A stretch of 64,000 nucleotides of DNA from Quercus robur (Eukaryota; Streptophyta; Magnoliopsida; Fagales; Fagaceae): the NCBI RefSeq assembly GCF_932294415.1, contig NC_065545.1, forward strand, positions 41,392,327 to 41,456,326. The letters run 5' to 3'. A program made the translations under genes and the position numbers. Positions within the stretch are counted from its first letter, which is position 1; each line of letters begins with the position of its first letter. This document shows, one piece after another, positions 10,497 to 22,618 of the stretch. The notes under the pieces are model-generated. The model was not told where the DNA came from. It saw nothing but the letters and a program-made list of their open reading frames with translations, and searched no databases.

Positions 10497-12197
10497 TCAA
10501 GAAATAGCCACATTGGTTAGAATTACAGAGAAAAGATGTGGGGGAACATCCTCCATTCACACCGAAAACTCGCTAACATGTTTAGCAATGTTATAAGCAG
10601 CCGAGTTGCCTTGTCTCCAAGTATGACAAAAAACAACATTAGAGAAATTCCTAAGAAGAGACTTTAAGGGCTCGTTTAGCTTGGCCATGACTCAGTTTTC
10701 ATAACTTAATACTCATAACTCAAACTCAAAACCCATAACTTATAACTCAATTTCCACTTTCTCTCAAAAACTCCAAAATTCTTGTTTGGCAATATGACCC
10801 AGTCATATAACTCAAAATTTAAGCTTACTTTTTGCCAAAATGGTGGGGCCCACCCACTGACACCACACTGTTTGCTTATAATTGGTACCCACGTGGGAAT
10901 TTCTCTTACCTCTCACAAGATATATTCTCCCAATGCAGCACGCTCAGTCTAGAAACAAACCCAAACCCCATAAAGCGAAAAACACAACACAGACCTCCCC
11001 ATCCGTCGCCGACTCAGATCGGAAACAGGCTCGGTCTTCTTTACTCTTCTTTCTATTTCTATATCTTTATGATTTTTATCAATACCCAAACCCATTTCAC
11101 GCCTCTACCCATTTCACACATCAATACCCATTAGTCCTTGGTTTAATCTTCTTTCATTTTTCAATATCACGACAAAGGGCTCAGTATGGACACAGTGACA
11201 GAGCTCAATATGGACTCGCCGATGAAGATTCAGTTTTGCCTCAAAAATGCTCAATAACGATCACGGAGTGTTCATCTTAGACATGGTGCTTCGATTACGG
11301 AGTGTTCATCATGGAGCTAACTCGCTGGGGATGAAGAGGGAAAGTGTGAGAGGGGCGGAGAAAGGGAAGTGAGAAGAGGGAAAGTGTTGCTGAAAATTTT
11401 GGGGGAGAAATGAAAATGAAATAAGGGAGTTTGCAACGATAATAACTCCAACCTGACTCTGATTTGACAATGCACTGATAAGGGGCCCACAAAGTCATTT
11501 TATTTACCACTGAGTTTCAATTTTCAACTTTTGAAATCACCAAAATCCTGTTTCCATTTTCCATTGTCCAAACTCAAAATTTTGAGTTTTTGAGTGATGG
11601 AAACAATCATCCAAAACCAAGCCAAACACTTTGTCATCTGTGGGACCCACTGGTTTTGGATGATGGATCATGAAAACTAAGTGATATCACTCAATTTTGG
11701 TGCTATCCAAACAAACTCTTAGCCTCTTCAACCAAATGGCCATAAGTAGCAAAAGAAACCACTTCAGAATTTAGAGCATTGATAATACATTCTGAATCAC
11801 CCTCTAAAAAAATGGAAGAAGCACCAATGTTGAGAGCAAAGTGAAGGGCTTTGACAGTGGCAATAACTTCCACAGCTGCCATCGAGTTTGGGAGATGGAT
11901 TTTTTCTACCATGGAGGCTACGACCAATCCTTTCTCATCTCAGAGCACTACCCCAATCCCTGCTGCATTCTCTTCCCAAAACACAGGTCCATCAAAATTC
12001 ACTTTGAGGTGACAATATGGTGGTGGTTTCCATTTAATTCTTTGAGGAACCCGATTAGTTGAGTCTGGAAGCTTTGGTGGGATGGCTCTTAAGAGGCTTG
12101 CTTGAGTTGTTAAAACATCTGGAATAACTTGATCAATTAGGTAAGATCTGTTGTTAGCTCTAATTGCATTCCTTCGAAACCAGACTGTCCAGACCAT
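10497..12197 (-). pseudogene. LINE ORF2 C-terminus: RNase H domain (interrupted)
   Basis: The first part (12,197-11,700) has KWKPPPYCHLKVNFDGPVFW, where the D of NFDG is the first catalytic acid. It continues with AAVEVIATVKALHFAL (E) and FLEGDSECIINAL (D). After the inserted element the domain resumes at about 10,666 with SLLRNFSNVVFCHTWRQGNS and AAYNIAKHV. A TGA at 10,557-10,559 replaces the Trp of the usual VWMEDVPP motif, and the natural stop is at 10,497. A plus/minus frame disruption lies near 11,940. Not functional. Confidence 0.75.
10668..11717. mobile_element. Inverted-repeat DNA transposon (hAT-like), about 1.05 kb
   Basis: The left end GGGCTCGTTTAGCTTGG and the reverse of the right end GAGTTTGTTTGGATAGCACC are imperfect terminal inverted repeats. 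Sub-terminal parts also pair: the left has CATGACTCAGTTTTCATAAC and the right, reversed, has ATATCACTTAGTTTTCATGA. It sits inside the LINE RNase H sequence. Flanks ACTTTAAG and ACTCTTAG agree at six of eight bases, which would suit a decayed 8-bp hAT target duplication, but the LINE reading frame does not fix this. No transposase is encoded. Confidence 0.6.
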
Positions 12198-12480
12198 GGT
12201 GGCAAAAACTCAAGATCTTTCTCCTCTTTGAAACTCTGAAATTGTTTGAAGGATCGAAAATTCCAACTGGAGTTTAAATTCTAAACCGGGTCTAGATAAG
12301 GGCACAACCAGAGAGTATGGAGAACATCTTCAGAACCAGCTTTACAATGATCACAAATATCTTCCCCAAGGATATTGAGATGTACTCAAGTTTTTCCTCT
12401 TGAGATCAAAACCTGCTCCAAGCAAACAGGTACATCCAGAGAGTTGCCATATGGTTTAATGGTTGACGTCAAGGTTACAT

Positions 12481-12917
12481 TACTCATCCTACCAAATCAT
12501 TCCCACTATTGGTCTTCATGGGTGGAAGTTAAAAAAAAAAGTAGAAGAGTATGTTCTTAGAGGGGAACATAGATATCAAAAATTTGAATCCAAGTAGGTG
12601 TGCTACTTATCCATAATAAGAACTTTCAAATGAAATTAAGTGTCATTTGTGCTTAGGAAGCAAATTGATTATTTTTTATAAGTCTTCGTAGTGTTTGATA
12701 TTAGCCCAAACTTTAGGGGTGATTTTTTTTTTTTTTTGGGTATTTTACCATTTATTTATTACTATAGATCATACTATATTGCATACTTCTTTTTGGTATA
12801 ATAACACAAGAATTGGTTCCTTGTCTTGGGACATGAGATTTACGAAGTTATAGGTTCCAAATCTCTAATGAACATCATGGGGCCACCTTCAAGAGATCTC
12901 TCCATATTATGTGTGTA
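12481..12917. other. Unassigned DNA between the LINE and the truncated LTR
   Basis: No reading frame or repeat end was recognised. It has a T-run at about 12,725. The junction at about 12,918 is where similarity to the 3' LTR of the next element begins. Confidence 0.4.
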
Positions 12918-13345
12918 AGAATGAAATCCGAACACACCATAGCATGCTCAGCAGTTTCCGGGAAACATTACTGCCGAGCATTATCACTTAAGTTGGAACC
13001 AAGTTCCAAGGCCACATTCGCCACATTCCACTCTCACCTAAACATCCACTTACGACAGATGATATTAGACCTTTAATTGCACTAACTATGGCAGTAATCA
13101 TGATCTCTCCACTAATTTAGAGCTATAAATATGAGAAGTTGGGGAAGGAAAATGGTTGTTGAGAGGTTCACAAAAAGAGAGAGAGAGAGAGTAGAGCAAA
13201 ACAGCGATTCAAAAAGAGAGAGGATAAACTACGTTAAGTCTTTGTGCCAAGAACGACCCAAAGTAGGAAATCCTAAGCCCACCATATAAGTAAGTTGTGA
13301 GCCTAAGTGAGGTCAAGCCCAATAACCTCATTTCCGGCATGCACA
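12918..13345 (+). repeat. Truncated 5' LTR
   Basis: Matches 23,068-23,495 almost base for base from GAAATCCGAACACACCATAG to the terminal GCACA. The TATA-like CTATAAATA is at 13,123-13,131, followed by a GA-rich leader. The U3 start is missing. Confidence 0.85.
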
Positions 13346-13346
13346 A

Positions 13347-13365
13347 TTGACGCCCACCGTAGGGC
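13347..13365 (+). other. Primer-binding site region
   Basis: TTGACGCCCACCGTAGGGC follows the LTR after one base. It resembles the TTGGCGCCCACCGTGGGGC seen next to many plant gypsy LTRs, with a few substitutions. Confidence 0.65.
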
Positions 13366-13408
13366 TATCCTACGAAACTATGGTTCGACTAAGACTCAAG
13401 CATGGGAA

Positions 13409-15012
13409 ATGTCCGAAGGGTGTTCGGGAGGCCAAGCCAAGAACGGATCGGTAAGATCTTCTCAGGACTCCACATGGCGGGAAAGAAGACAAAAAAGGCA
13501 TGAGGATAAGGAGCGTGAGCGTAGAAAAGAAGAATCTGGCCTAGGGAAGGGGTCAAACCAGACTCACCGAACAATGTCGGGTGCCTCGGGGCATGGGCAA
13601 CATAATAAGAGAGACCAAGAGTTGGAGCGATTGTGCAGACTGGTGAGGGATTTGGAGTTGGAGGCAAAGGGTTGGCGCCAGAGAAGGGACCGAGACAACC
13701 GAGAAAGAAGGGACGGTAGTGTGGGAAATCAAGGTGAGGAGAGGTCTAGCTAGTCCGGTTCCGACAATTCCGAGACCGTTCACTTTCCCGAGAATCACAC
13801 CGACACAGGAACCGCTCGCACTCCCGCAAGATGCGTCAGCGCCGAAACCGTTCACGTTCACGCAGATATGACGACCGTGGTTCGGATTCCCCGAAGGAAC
13901 GACAGCCCTACAATGCTGCCATGGACGCAATGAGCCGGGCCTTACGAAGAGCTGCTCGGTTGTCATTCTCAAACGAAATTGAACAGGCCTTTATGCTGAG
14001 CCGATTTACACTGCCACCGTTTAACTCCTATGATGGGAAGACAGACCCGATGGAACACGTCAGTCATTATATCCATATGATGCCTTTGCATACACACAAT
14101 GATACGCTGATGTGTAAGGTGTTCCTCTCAAGTCTTGGCTCCACGACCTTGAGATGGTTTAATCGGTTACAAAAAGGTTCCATTCACAATTTTGCCGAGC
14201 TGATCCAGGAGTTTGGCGTTCAATTCGTGATGTGTAGTCGGGTGCCACAACCGGTGGACCCGCTGCTTTCCATAAAAATGAGGGTCGGTGAAACCCTTTG
14301 GAGTTATGCCAGTCGGTATTGGGAGCTATACAATGAAATCGGTGGGGGTAATGAGAAGATTGCGGCAAGCACTTTCAGGATGGGGCTTCCCGAGGACTCT
14401 AAACTACGGGAGTCGCTGACGAAAAGACCACCCGGGGATATGAGGCAACTTATGAGGCGTATTAAGAAGTATAAACGTCTCGAAGATGATCGGCTGCAGA
14501 GTAAGGGTAAGGCCCCGTTGCTGAGTCACTCCTGGCAGGGCGTTTTTCCCACGAGACCAAGGAAGGATTTTAGGATGCAAGAACCAAAAGCATAAATTGG
14601 AGGGGTGAATGTAGCGTTCAAAGAGCTGGTACACAAAATTTTAGACTGGATTAAGAACGAATCGTTCTTTAGGTGGCTGAACAAGATGGGGGGAGACCCA
14701 TCCCGAAGAAATCAAAACTTGTACTACACATACCACAGAGATAAAGGGCACACCATCGAGCAGTGCCGAGTATTAAAAGTTCATTTGGGGCAACTAGTGA
14801 AGGCAGGATATTTGAAAGAGTTCGTAGTGGATTCCGGTAACCGGGATGCTGGCCATGGTGCTCAGCAAAAAGGGAACCCCTTCCCGCCACCATTGGGAGT
14901 GATCAAGGTCATCCATGCTGCCCCGAAGGGTGCGGCCATAACCAGAAGAGGAGTATTAACAGTGACGCCCAAAGAAACCTGCACAAAAAGACAACCACTC
15001 GAAAGAGGATGA
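13409..15012 (+). pseudogene. Gag of the Tat-type element, broken
   Basis: The N-terminal part (13,409-13,753) is very rich in R, E and Q and is cut by a frameshift. The gag core (13,831-14,592) has LPPFNSYDGKTDPMEH, LRWFNRL and LLSIKMRVGETLWSYASRYW, typical of the retrotransposon gag domain. An in-frame TAA at 14,593 splits it from the zinc-knuckle part (14,596-15,012). There the expected C-x-x-H-x-x-x-G-H-x-x-x-x-C signature reads YYTYHRDKGHTIEQC, so the first Cys is replaced by Tyr. The frame ends overlapping the protease frame by four bases, so gag and pol are in different frames. Confidence 0.8.
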
Positions 15013-18000
15013 AAGTTGGCTGGTTGGCAATTTCTTTTGACGAGGAAGATCTAAAGGGAACAATCCAACCACACGACGATGCGTTGGTAGTAACAGCACG
15101 GATAAGCGGCTTCTTAGTGAAAAGGGTGATGATAGACCAAGGAAGCGGAGCTAACGTAATATACCCAGATCTATTCAAGGGGCTCGGATTAAAAAATCAA
15201 GACTTGACGAAGTATGATACGCCGTTGGTCTCATTTGATAGAAGAGTGGTGATCCCCGAGGGTCAAATTTCCCTTTCGGGGAATATGGAGGGCAAGAAAG
15301 TGATGGTGACCTTCATAGTAGTCAGATCATTCTCCCCATACCCGGCAATCCTAGGAAGGCTATGGATTCACGCAATGAAGGCTGTTCCGTCCACCCTGCA
15401 TGTAAAAGTTAAATTTCCTACTGAGCATGGAGTTGCCATGGTACGAGGAAACCAGCAAGTGGCTAAGCAGTGCCTGGTCGCAACAGTCAGGTGGAAAGGC
15501 GAGCAGGTTGAACAAAAGGAAACCACCGAAAGAGCATCTTCATAGCAATTACAGAAGCCCCGAGAAGAAGTAGGGGCAAGTTGTGCTGAGGATCTGTTGA
15601 AGGTCAAAATTTTTCCAGACACTGACAAGTATTTTCAAATAGGGACGAGCATGAAAGACCAGGATATGGTAGAAATGTTGTTATTCATTTTGCAAAATGT
15701 GGATGTCTTTGTATGGAGTCCGTATGAAGTGCCCGGGGTAGACCCCGAGTTCATTGTCCATAAGCTCAATGTGGACCCGTCATTCCCCCCGAAGAAGCAA
15801 AAGCCTAGAAAAGCATCAAAAGAGCATGTTGACGCAGTCAAGTTGGAAGTCCAGAGGCTGAAGAAAGCTGGGGGGATAAGAGAAATCTTCTTCCCTGAAT
15901 GGTTAGCAAATACCGTGGTAGTGAAGAAAAAGAATGGCAAGTGGAAGGTTTGTGTGGACCTCACAAACTTAAATCGGGCATGCCCGAAAGACCCGTTCCC
16001 GATGCCGAAGATTGATCAATTGGTAGATGCTACATACGGACACCCGAGGATGAGCTTCTTGGACGCCATTCAGGGGTATCATTAGATTGCCCTGGCACCC
16101 GAGGACCGAGAGAAGACAGCATTCATCTCCCCAGATGCAAACTATCACTATGACGTGATGCCATTTGGTTTGAAAAACGCCGAAGCCACGTACCAACGGA
16201 TGATGACAAGGATGTTCCAAGATAAAATTGGGTGCACGGTAGAAGTATAGATCGACGATATGGTAGTGAAGAGTAAACAAGAAGCACAGCATGTAGGAGA
16301 TCTTTAGGGAGTGTTTGAGGTGCTCCGACAACATAAGTTGCGCCTAAATGCTGAGATTTGCACTTTCGACATGGGGGCTAGTAAGTTCTTGAGGTATCTG
16401 ATCACTAATCGGGGGATAGAGGCCAACCTTGACCAGATCGAAGCCGTGAATCGTCTCAAGCCGCCGAGCAATCCCAAAGAAGTGCAAGTATTGACCGGGA
16501 TGTTAGCCGCACTTAATCGATTCATTTCCAAATTTGCTGATCGCTGTAGACCGTTTTATCAGCTTCTGAAGAAGTGGAAGGGATTTCAGTGGGATGAGGA
16601 GTGTGACAAAGCCTTTCGAGATCTGAAGGAGTATCTGACACAAGTGCCCATGTTAACGACCGCAGATTTCGGAGAAGATTTATTCATGTACCTCTCGGTG
16701 CCCGATCACACCGTAAGCGCTATGCTGCTGAGGGACCGAGGAATACAGCAATCGGTGTATTACATAAGCAAAACCTTGGTTGATGCCGAGACAAGATACC
16801 TACCTTTGGAGAAATTAGTGTTGCCCCTGGTGCACGCCACAAGGAAGCTACCACATTATTTTCAGGCTCATACTGTGTTTGTCATGACCAAGTATCCTTT
16901 ACAGTTGTTGTTAAAAAGATTAGACTTCACGAGCCGAATAGCTAAGTGGGGGACTCGGCTAGGTTCCTTTGACATAAGGTACAGGCCGCGAAGCTCAGTA
17001 AAGGGGCAAGTCCTTGCTGATTTCGTTACGGAGTTCTCCCCTAGGAACGACGGGAAGATGATCTGTAATGTAGAGAATCGCCCGTGGAAGGTGTTTGTGG
17101 ACGGCACTTTGAGTGCTATGGGGGTCGGAGCTGGAATTGTCGTAATCACTTCAGAAGGTATACGACTGGAGCATTCCTTCAGATAGGGGTTCAAAGCTTC
17201 TAATAACGAGGTTGAGTACGAGGCCTTTCTTGCCGGATTGAGGACCGTTTTATGCCTCGGCGCACGAGATGTGGAGATTTATTCGGATTCTCAGCAGGTT
17301 GTGTACTAGATCCAGGGAAGCTTTGAAGCTCGAGATTCTCGGATGAAAGCCTATCTGAGTGCAGCAAAGAAAATCATTAATAAGTTCGGAACAGTAAAGG
17401 TGGCCCAAGTCGGCCGGGCACAAAACAGACACGTTGACTCACTAGCCACGTTAGCCTTGTCAATGATCGAGGAGGTTCCTCGGCTTATCAAAGTAGAGCT
17501 TATAAAGGAGCCAAGTATTGGTATGGAAGATAATTGTATCTCGACCGAGGTCGACATCGCCATGATTTCAACAACTAGGCCGTGTTGGATGGACCCGATC
17601 ATTGACTTCTTGGCCGAGGATAGAGTTCCAGACAATGAAAAAAAGGCCAAAAAGATTCGTCAGGTGGCTTCCCGGTATTGGTTGTTAGCAGATTGCAAAT
17701 TATACCGGAGGTCTTTTAGAGAACCATACATGTTATGCTTGCATCTCGAGAAAGTAAATGAGCTTCTGTTCGAGCTGCATGACGGCGTGTGTGGTAGTCA
17801 TATTGGGGGATGCTCGTTAGCACTTAAAGCGATAACTCAAGGATTTTGGTGGCCGCAGATGTAGAAAGATGCAACGGAATATGCAAGGAAATATGAACAA
17901 TGCCAAAAACACGCTCCCTTGATCCACCAGCCAGCAAGTCATTTAAACCCCATTAATAGTCCATGGTCGTTTACACAATGGGGGCTAGACATCCTCGGCC

Positions 18001-18822
18001 CATTCCCCCGAGTAACAGGTAACCGCCGATTCGTGTTGGTGGCGGTTGATTATTTCACGATATGGCGGAAGCCGAGACCCTGGCAAATATCTGGGATGTA
18101 GACGTGAAGAAGTTTGTATGGAAGAACATAGTCACGAGATTTGGGGTGCCGGACTCACTGATATCAGACAATGGGCTACAGTTTGACAGCAAAGCTTTTC
18201 AAACCTTTTGCAGCGATCTCAGCATCAAGAACAGGTATTCTACTCCGGCATATCCCCAAAGCAACGGCCAAGCTGAGGCAACTAACAAGACCATTTTGAA
18301 CGGGTTGAAGAAAAGGTTGGACGAGGCAAAGGGAAGATGGGCCAAGGAACTACCTAACATTTTGTGGGCTTACCGTACAACCCCCAGAAGGTCCACAGGG
18401 GAGACTCCGTTCTCCTTGACGTATGGAGCAGAAGCCGTGATACCGACCGAAGTGAACCTGTGTAGTGCACGGGTTACAGGATTTGACCCCATCCAGACGA
18501 TGGTTTAATGCTAGAGCACTTGGATTGGTTGGAAGAGTGCCGAGAAGCAGCAATAGTACGGCTCGCAGAATACCAGCAGAGACTTGCCCAACGATACAAC
18601 CGAGATGTAAAAACTAGAGAATTCAGTGCCGGGGACTTGGTGCTGAGAAAAGTTGTGGAAAACATGTGAGACGCAGGTGCAGGGAAGTTAGCTCAAACGT
18701 GGGAAGGACCGTACAGAGTTACTGCCATTGCAGGTGCAGAAGTGTACTATTTAGAAGACCTTGACGAGAAGCCACTCCCTCGGCCATGGAATGTCCACAA
18801 CCTAAAGAAGTTTTACCACTGA
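15009..18822 (+). pseudogene. Pol of the Tat-type element: PR, RT, RNase H, aRNase H, integrase
   Basis: Protease comes first (VMIDQGSGANVIY at about 15,127). Reverse transcriptase follows from about 15,830, with WLANTVVVKKKNGKWKVCVD, and its YxDD box reads stop-IDD at 16,248. RNase H covers about 16,580-17,040. The second RNase H is at about 17,085-17,460, with [15 protein letters not shown] and YSDSQQVV supplying D, E and D. Integrase (17,640-18,500) has a zinc finger in which the first Cys reads Tyr (KYEQCQKH), then WGLDILGPF, ISDNG and NGQAEATNK for the DDE triad. The tail ends LPRPWNVHNLKKF and TGA at 18,820. Breaks include TAG at 15,543, 16,083, 16,248, 16,305, 17,184, 17,307 and 17,862, a one-base loss near 18,072, a frameshift near 18,505 and TGA at 18,667. 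It cannot make a working enzyme. Confidence 0.9.
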
Positions 18823-18959
18823 CCATTCGTGCACGGAAACGTAAGTCTAAACTTTGTACACTGCTCTAGTCAATATAATGATGAAGTTCCTTGTTGTAGC
18901 TATATTCAATTTCATTATTCCACACTAAGTATTAATTAATTGCATATTTAGTATTAATG

Positions 18960-19640
18960 GATTACATTAAGAACAAAAACCTCATTCTCGGTTCGATCAA
19001 TATCACCGAGTAGGTGGAAACCTTATTCTTATAAAAAAAAAATCCTAAGAATAGAAACCTCATTCTCGGTTTGATCAATATCACCGAGCAGGTGGAAACC
19101 TTATTCTTATAAAAAAAAATCCTAAGGACAGAAACCTCAGTCTCGGTTCGATCAATATCACCAAGCATGTGGAAACCTTATTCTTATAAAAAATATCCTA
19201 AGGACAGAAACCTCATTCTCAATTCGATCAAAATCACCGAGCAGGTGGAAACCTTATTCTTATAAAAAATCCTAAGGACAGAAATCTCATTCTCGATTCG
19301 ATCAAACTCGCCGAGCAGGTGGAAACCTTATTCTTATAAAAAAATCCTAAGGACAAAAACATCATTCTCGGTTCGATCAGTATCACCGAGCAAATGGAAA
19401 CCTTATTCTTATAAAAAATCTTAAGGACAGAAACCTCATTCTCGATTCGATCAAAATCGCCGAGCAAGTGGAAACCTTATTCTTATAAAAAAATTCTAAG
19501 AACAGAAACCTCATTCTTGGTTCGATCAATATCACCGAGCAGGTGGAAACCTTATTCTTATAAAAAAAAATCCTAAGGACAAAGACCTCACTCTCGGTTC
19601 GATCAACATCACTGAGCATGGGAAACCTTATGCCAGAACA
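18960..19640 (+). repeat. Minisatellite, about nine copies of a 72-78-bp unit
   Basis: Each unit holds CTCATTCTCGGTTCGATCAA, ATCACCGAGCAGGTGGAAAC and CTTATTCTTATAAAAAAATC. The phrase GGAAACCTTATTCTTAT recurs near 19,016, 19,094, 19,170, 19,248, 19,321, 19,397, 19,471, 19,546 and, without its end, 19,621. It starts only 140 bases after the pol stop. The repetitive minus-strand frames across it are a by-product of the repeat. Confidence 0.95.
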
Positions 19641-20375
19641 TGAGGCAGCTTGCCGTTCATCTTCTCAAGAAAGAAAATATGTGTTGTGTAAAACACCCAA
19701 TATATGGGGGCTTGATTTATCCCACTGTACAAATCATCTCCGACCATAAATGTAAGAAGATAAGTGGCAACAACAAAAAAGAAGGGAAGGAAACAATACA
19801 TAACAAAACAATAACCAAGCATGATCAAAGCAAACACATGACGAATAAATCATTATCCAAATAAATTTAACAAAAAAATAGAATCAATGTTTCGTCGCCA
19901 AACCCAGCAACTGCATACGGGTCATTCTCGGGAAATAAATAAATTGTTCAGTCACCACAGCCCGGTGACATAGGCAAGTTTACTGGAAAAGAAATAGTAT
20001 TAAAAGGCAATAAAAAGAAATAAAAGCATTAAAGAGTCGATTCAGCAATTAAGTTGATGGAACGGAGGGTCCGAACTGATCAGCTGCGTCGGTCTGCTGC
20101 TGGTTGGCCATGGGAGAAAGTAGATCCCCACCGTGTTGATCTTGAGCACGAAGGATGCTGGTGGCTTCTGTCTCATCTAGCACCGCATGTGCATCAATCT
20201 ATTCCACCAGTTCCCTCATGCTTGCCGTTTCCTCCTCGTCAATGGGGACCGGGTGGTTCTGCACGACAACGGTTGAGCTCAGGAAGGGAATCTAACCGGG
20301 ATCTCTCAGAGGGGAATCCTCAGGGGCCCCTAAAATCTGCAGAGCAGCAAACCACTCGACGTCAAAACCCAACTT
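19641..20375. other. Non-coding part of the Tat-type element
   Basis: Lies between the minisatellite and the end of the antisense gene. Open frames here do not resemble proteins. Confidence 0.5.
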
Positions 20376-22417
20376 TCAAGCCTGATTCACAACTGGGTCC
20401 GTGGAATTCTCAGCGTCAGCGAACCCTTCATTGTACCATTTCTCCTCGCAAGCCTCCAAAGCCGCTCTCAGGTTGGCAAGTTCCTTGGCTTGAGCCGTGT
20501 TCAGATTGATTGCCTCGGCTAGCTTAAGGTCCATCTCATTCTGCTTAGCCAAGACTTCCGCGGACCTTTTCTCCGCCATTGCTCTATTCTTCTCCGCGAC
20601 AGCAACTTTTTTCTCTGCAGTGTCAGCCACCTTTATTTTCTCCTTAGCCATTTTAATAGCCGTCTCCCTTGCAGCCCTCTCCCAGTCAGCTTTCTCAGCA
20701 AGTTCTTTTGCGCGACCATCCAAGATATGGGCCAGTTGAGCAGCCTAACAAAGTAATAAAAATTAGTACGGCAATAAAACGAAAGGTAAATGAAAGATAA
20801 TGAATGTGTAAAGGATAGTGAAGAATTAGTAAGTAAAGGGTTACCGCGACAGTATGCCACTGTAGCTTTCGCCCCATGGACTCCTCCGACCTTCTTCAAA
20901 GGCATGCACGTCTTCGGGCAGAAGGAGGCCCTGCGCCAGAGTCTGGGCAATGCAGCCCCCTTCACCTTTCTCCCACATCCGCACACAAGCATTTGCAGGA
21001 AGTGGCTTGCCGTCCAACAGAAACTTAGGCTTCCACACCTACACGGCTTGGGAGAAGGATGCTACGCTCGGCCCGACTTGGGTTTGCGGCTCCTGAATGA
21101 CAATGCCGCCGGTTGGTCGGGGAGGAGTCCGGGCTGCTGTACCTCCCGGGCCCGTAGGCGTTTGCTCGGCAACCCTCTGCCTCTTCCAGACTCATCCGGT
21201 TTGAGGAGGAGGTGGAGGAGGAGGCGCTTGAATTTGGCTCTAAGAGGGTGGCTGCTGCACAGCTTGCCTCGCACCGAGCACGAAACGGTTTATGGTCATA
21301 GCCCTCCGGGTCACCATGTCTTCGCTAAGGAAGGGCTCAGTGTCTAAAAGATCGGTAATGTCAACAACAAATTGCTCGGCTTCCTCTACGGGAGCCTCGG
21401 GTTCAATAGGTTCCTCGGGCGGTGCGGGTTCTTCTGAACGGGAACTTCTTCTTGGACTAGCTCGTGGGCGAGCTCTCGGAGACGCCGGGACACACGCTCC
21501 ACTGACTCGTCCCTCAATGGTGCAAGGTCGTCCGAGCAAGTGTATCGCCTACCCAGCTCCCTAGCTTCACCAACTGTAAACCTCAGCAAAAGGAAATTTG
21601 CGTGCCGAACGTCTATGTATGACAAAAGGGGGCTATCAACCAAAAGCGCCTGTTTGAAAGATTGCTAGGTGGAATAAACCGATTCAACTCCGAGGATTAG
21701 ATGTGATGCCCGGAGCTGTCCGTCCCAATGCACGTATATCTCGGACCAGAGAATGAAATTCAGGTCCCTGACGTGAACTGTCCTGAAATCCGGGACAAAC
21801 ACTTTACCATCTGCAAAGAAAATATATATTTATACATTCATACAAAAAAACGAGATACAATGTTAGTGACCAAATAGATAAAACTACCACAAGTAGAAAA
21901 ACAGTTAAGTTAGAGATCGATACGAACCCACTTCATGCCGTGAGAGGGGGCAGGGAATTTCTCCGGCAAACCAATTGCCGTGCACCCGGACGAACTCCTT
22001 GGCTGAATTCCTATTTGAATCAGGTAGGCATGATATCAGCCGTACCCGTGTATCTTTAGTTTTTAAGTAATAATTGGTATTTTTATTCCCACAAAGACTA
22101 TACATGTGGTTTATATCATGGTGGTCCACTTGCAAATCAAATGTATGGTTCAACCTATTGATGCAACTAACTACCCGGTAAAAATTGGATGGAAGTTGGT
22201 TAGGGCACAGCCCATAATACCTAAGTGTGTTAACTAAAAGAGGGTCCACGGGAAACCTAACCCCGCCCTCTAGAATCGCCATTAGGGGGAAGAAAGCAGT
22301 ACTGTGCCCTCTGTGGAGAGCAATTTCTCTCTCATGGCAATATGCCACTTCCACATCATTGGGGATATCAAACTTTTGCCTAAAGGTGGCTAAAGATGCG
22401 AGATATCTAGAAGACAA
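20376..22417 (-). pseudogene. Antisense gene of the Tat-type element, spliced
   Basis: The first exon (22,417 to about 21,926) encodes ASLATFRQKFDIPNDVEVAY, then VRFPVDPLLVNTLRYYGLCP and SNFYRVVSCINRLN. This resembles the plant family called putative gypsy-type transposon (Transposase_28), an N-terminal domain known from such antisense genes. A GT donor near 21,925 and the acceptor TTTTCTTTGCAG near 21,810 define an intron. The next exon starts DGKVFVPDF and continues to RHANFLLLRFTVGEARELG. A Pro/Arg/Glu-rich segment follows (21,540-21,240), and the C-terminus (20,723-20,376) is a long Ala/Lys/Glu coiled coil (AEKKVAVAEKNRAMAEKRSA). The presumed start reads TTG (22,415-22,417) with an in-frame TGA just upstream, and there is a TAG near 21,665. 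Role unknown; probably dead. Confidence 0.6.
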
Positions 22418-22618
22418 GTGAAACCCATTTCAAAGCCTAAAACTGAAGGAAGAAATTCGAAGAAAGAAACCAAAGTAAAAGGAAGGGGTAGAGAACTTAC
22501 TTTGGGCTCTAAGGAAGGAAAGGTCTCTGAACTGGTGAGTAAGCGCTCAAATGAATGCTCAGCAGAGAGTAAGCTCAGAAAGAGGGAAGTGAAAAAGTGA
22601 AAGAACATTCTGAGATGA

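Larger units (their letters stand above)
10436..12480 (-). mobile_element. 5'-truncated LINE, split by a DNA transposon
   Basis: On the minus strand the order is a zinc-finger part of the reverse-transcriptase tail (about 12,230-12,400, with CDHCKAGSEDVLHTLW), then an RNase H domain. The 3' end is a poly-A-like run (plus-strand T-run at about 10,436-10,473). Endonuclease and the catalytic reverse transcriptase domains are missing. The RNase H part is interrupted at 10,668-11,717 by another element. This is a dead non-LTR retrotransposon of the common plant type with a C-terminal RNase H. Confidence 0.75.

Noticed and set aside
13389-13972. Minus-strand frames opposite gag
   Set aside because: They are shadows of the GC-rich, Arg-rich gag N-terminus on the plus strand.
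18962-19619. Repetitive minus-strand frames with a NKVSTCSVILIEPRMRF-like motif
   Set aside because: They are the translation of the 75-bp minisatellite; the frame is kept only because unit lengths are near multiples of three.
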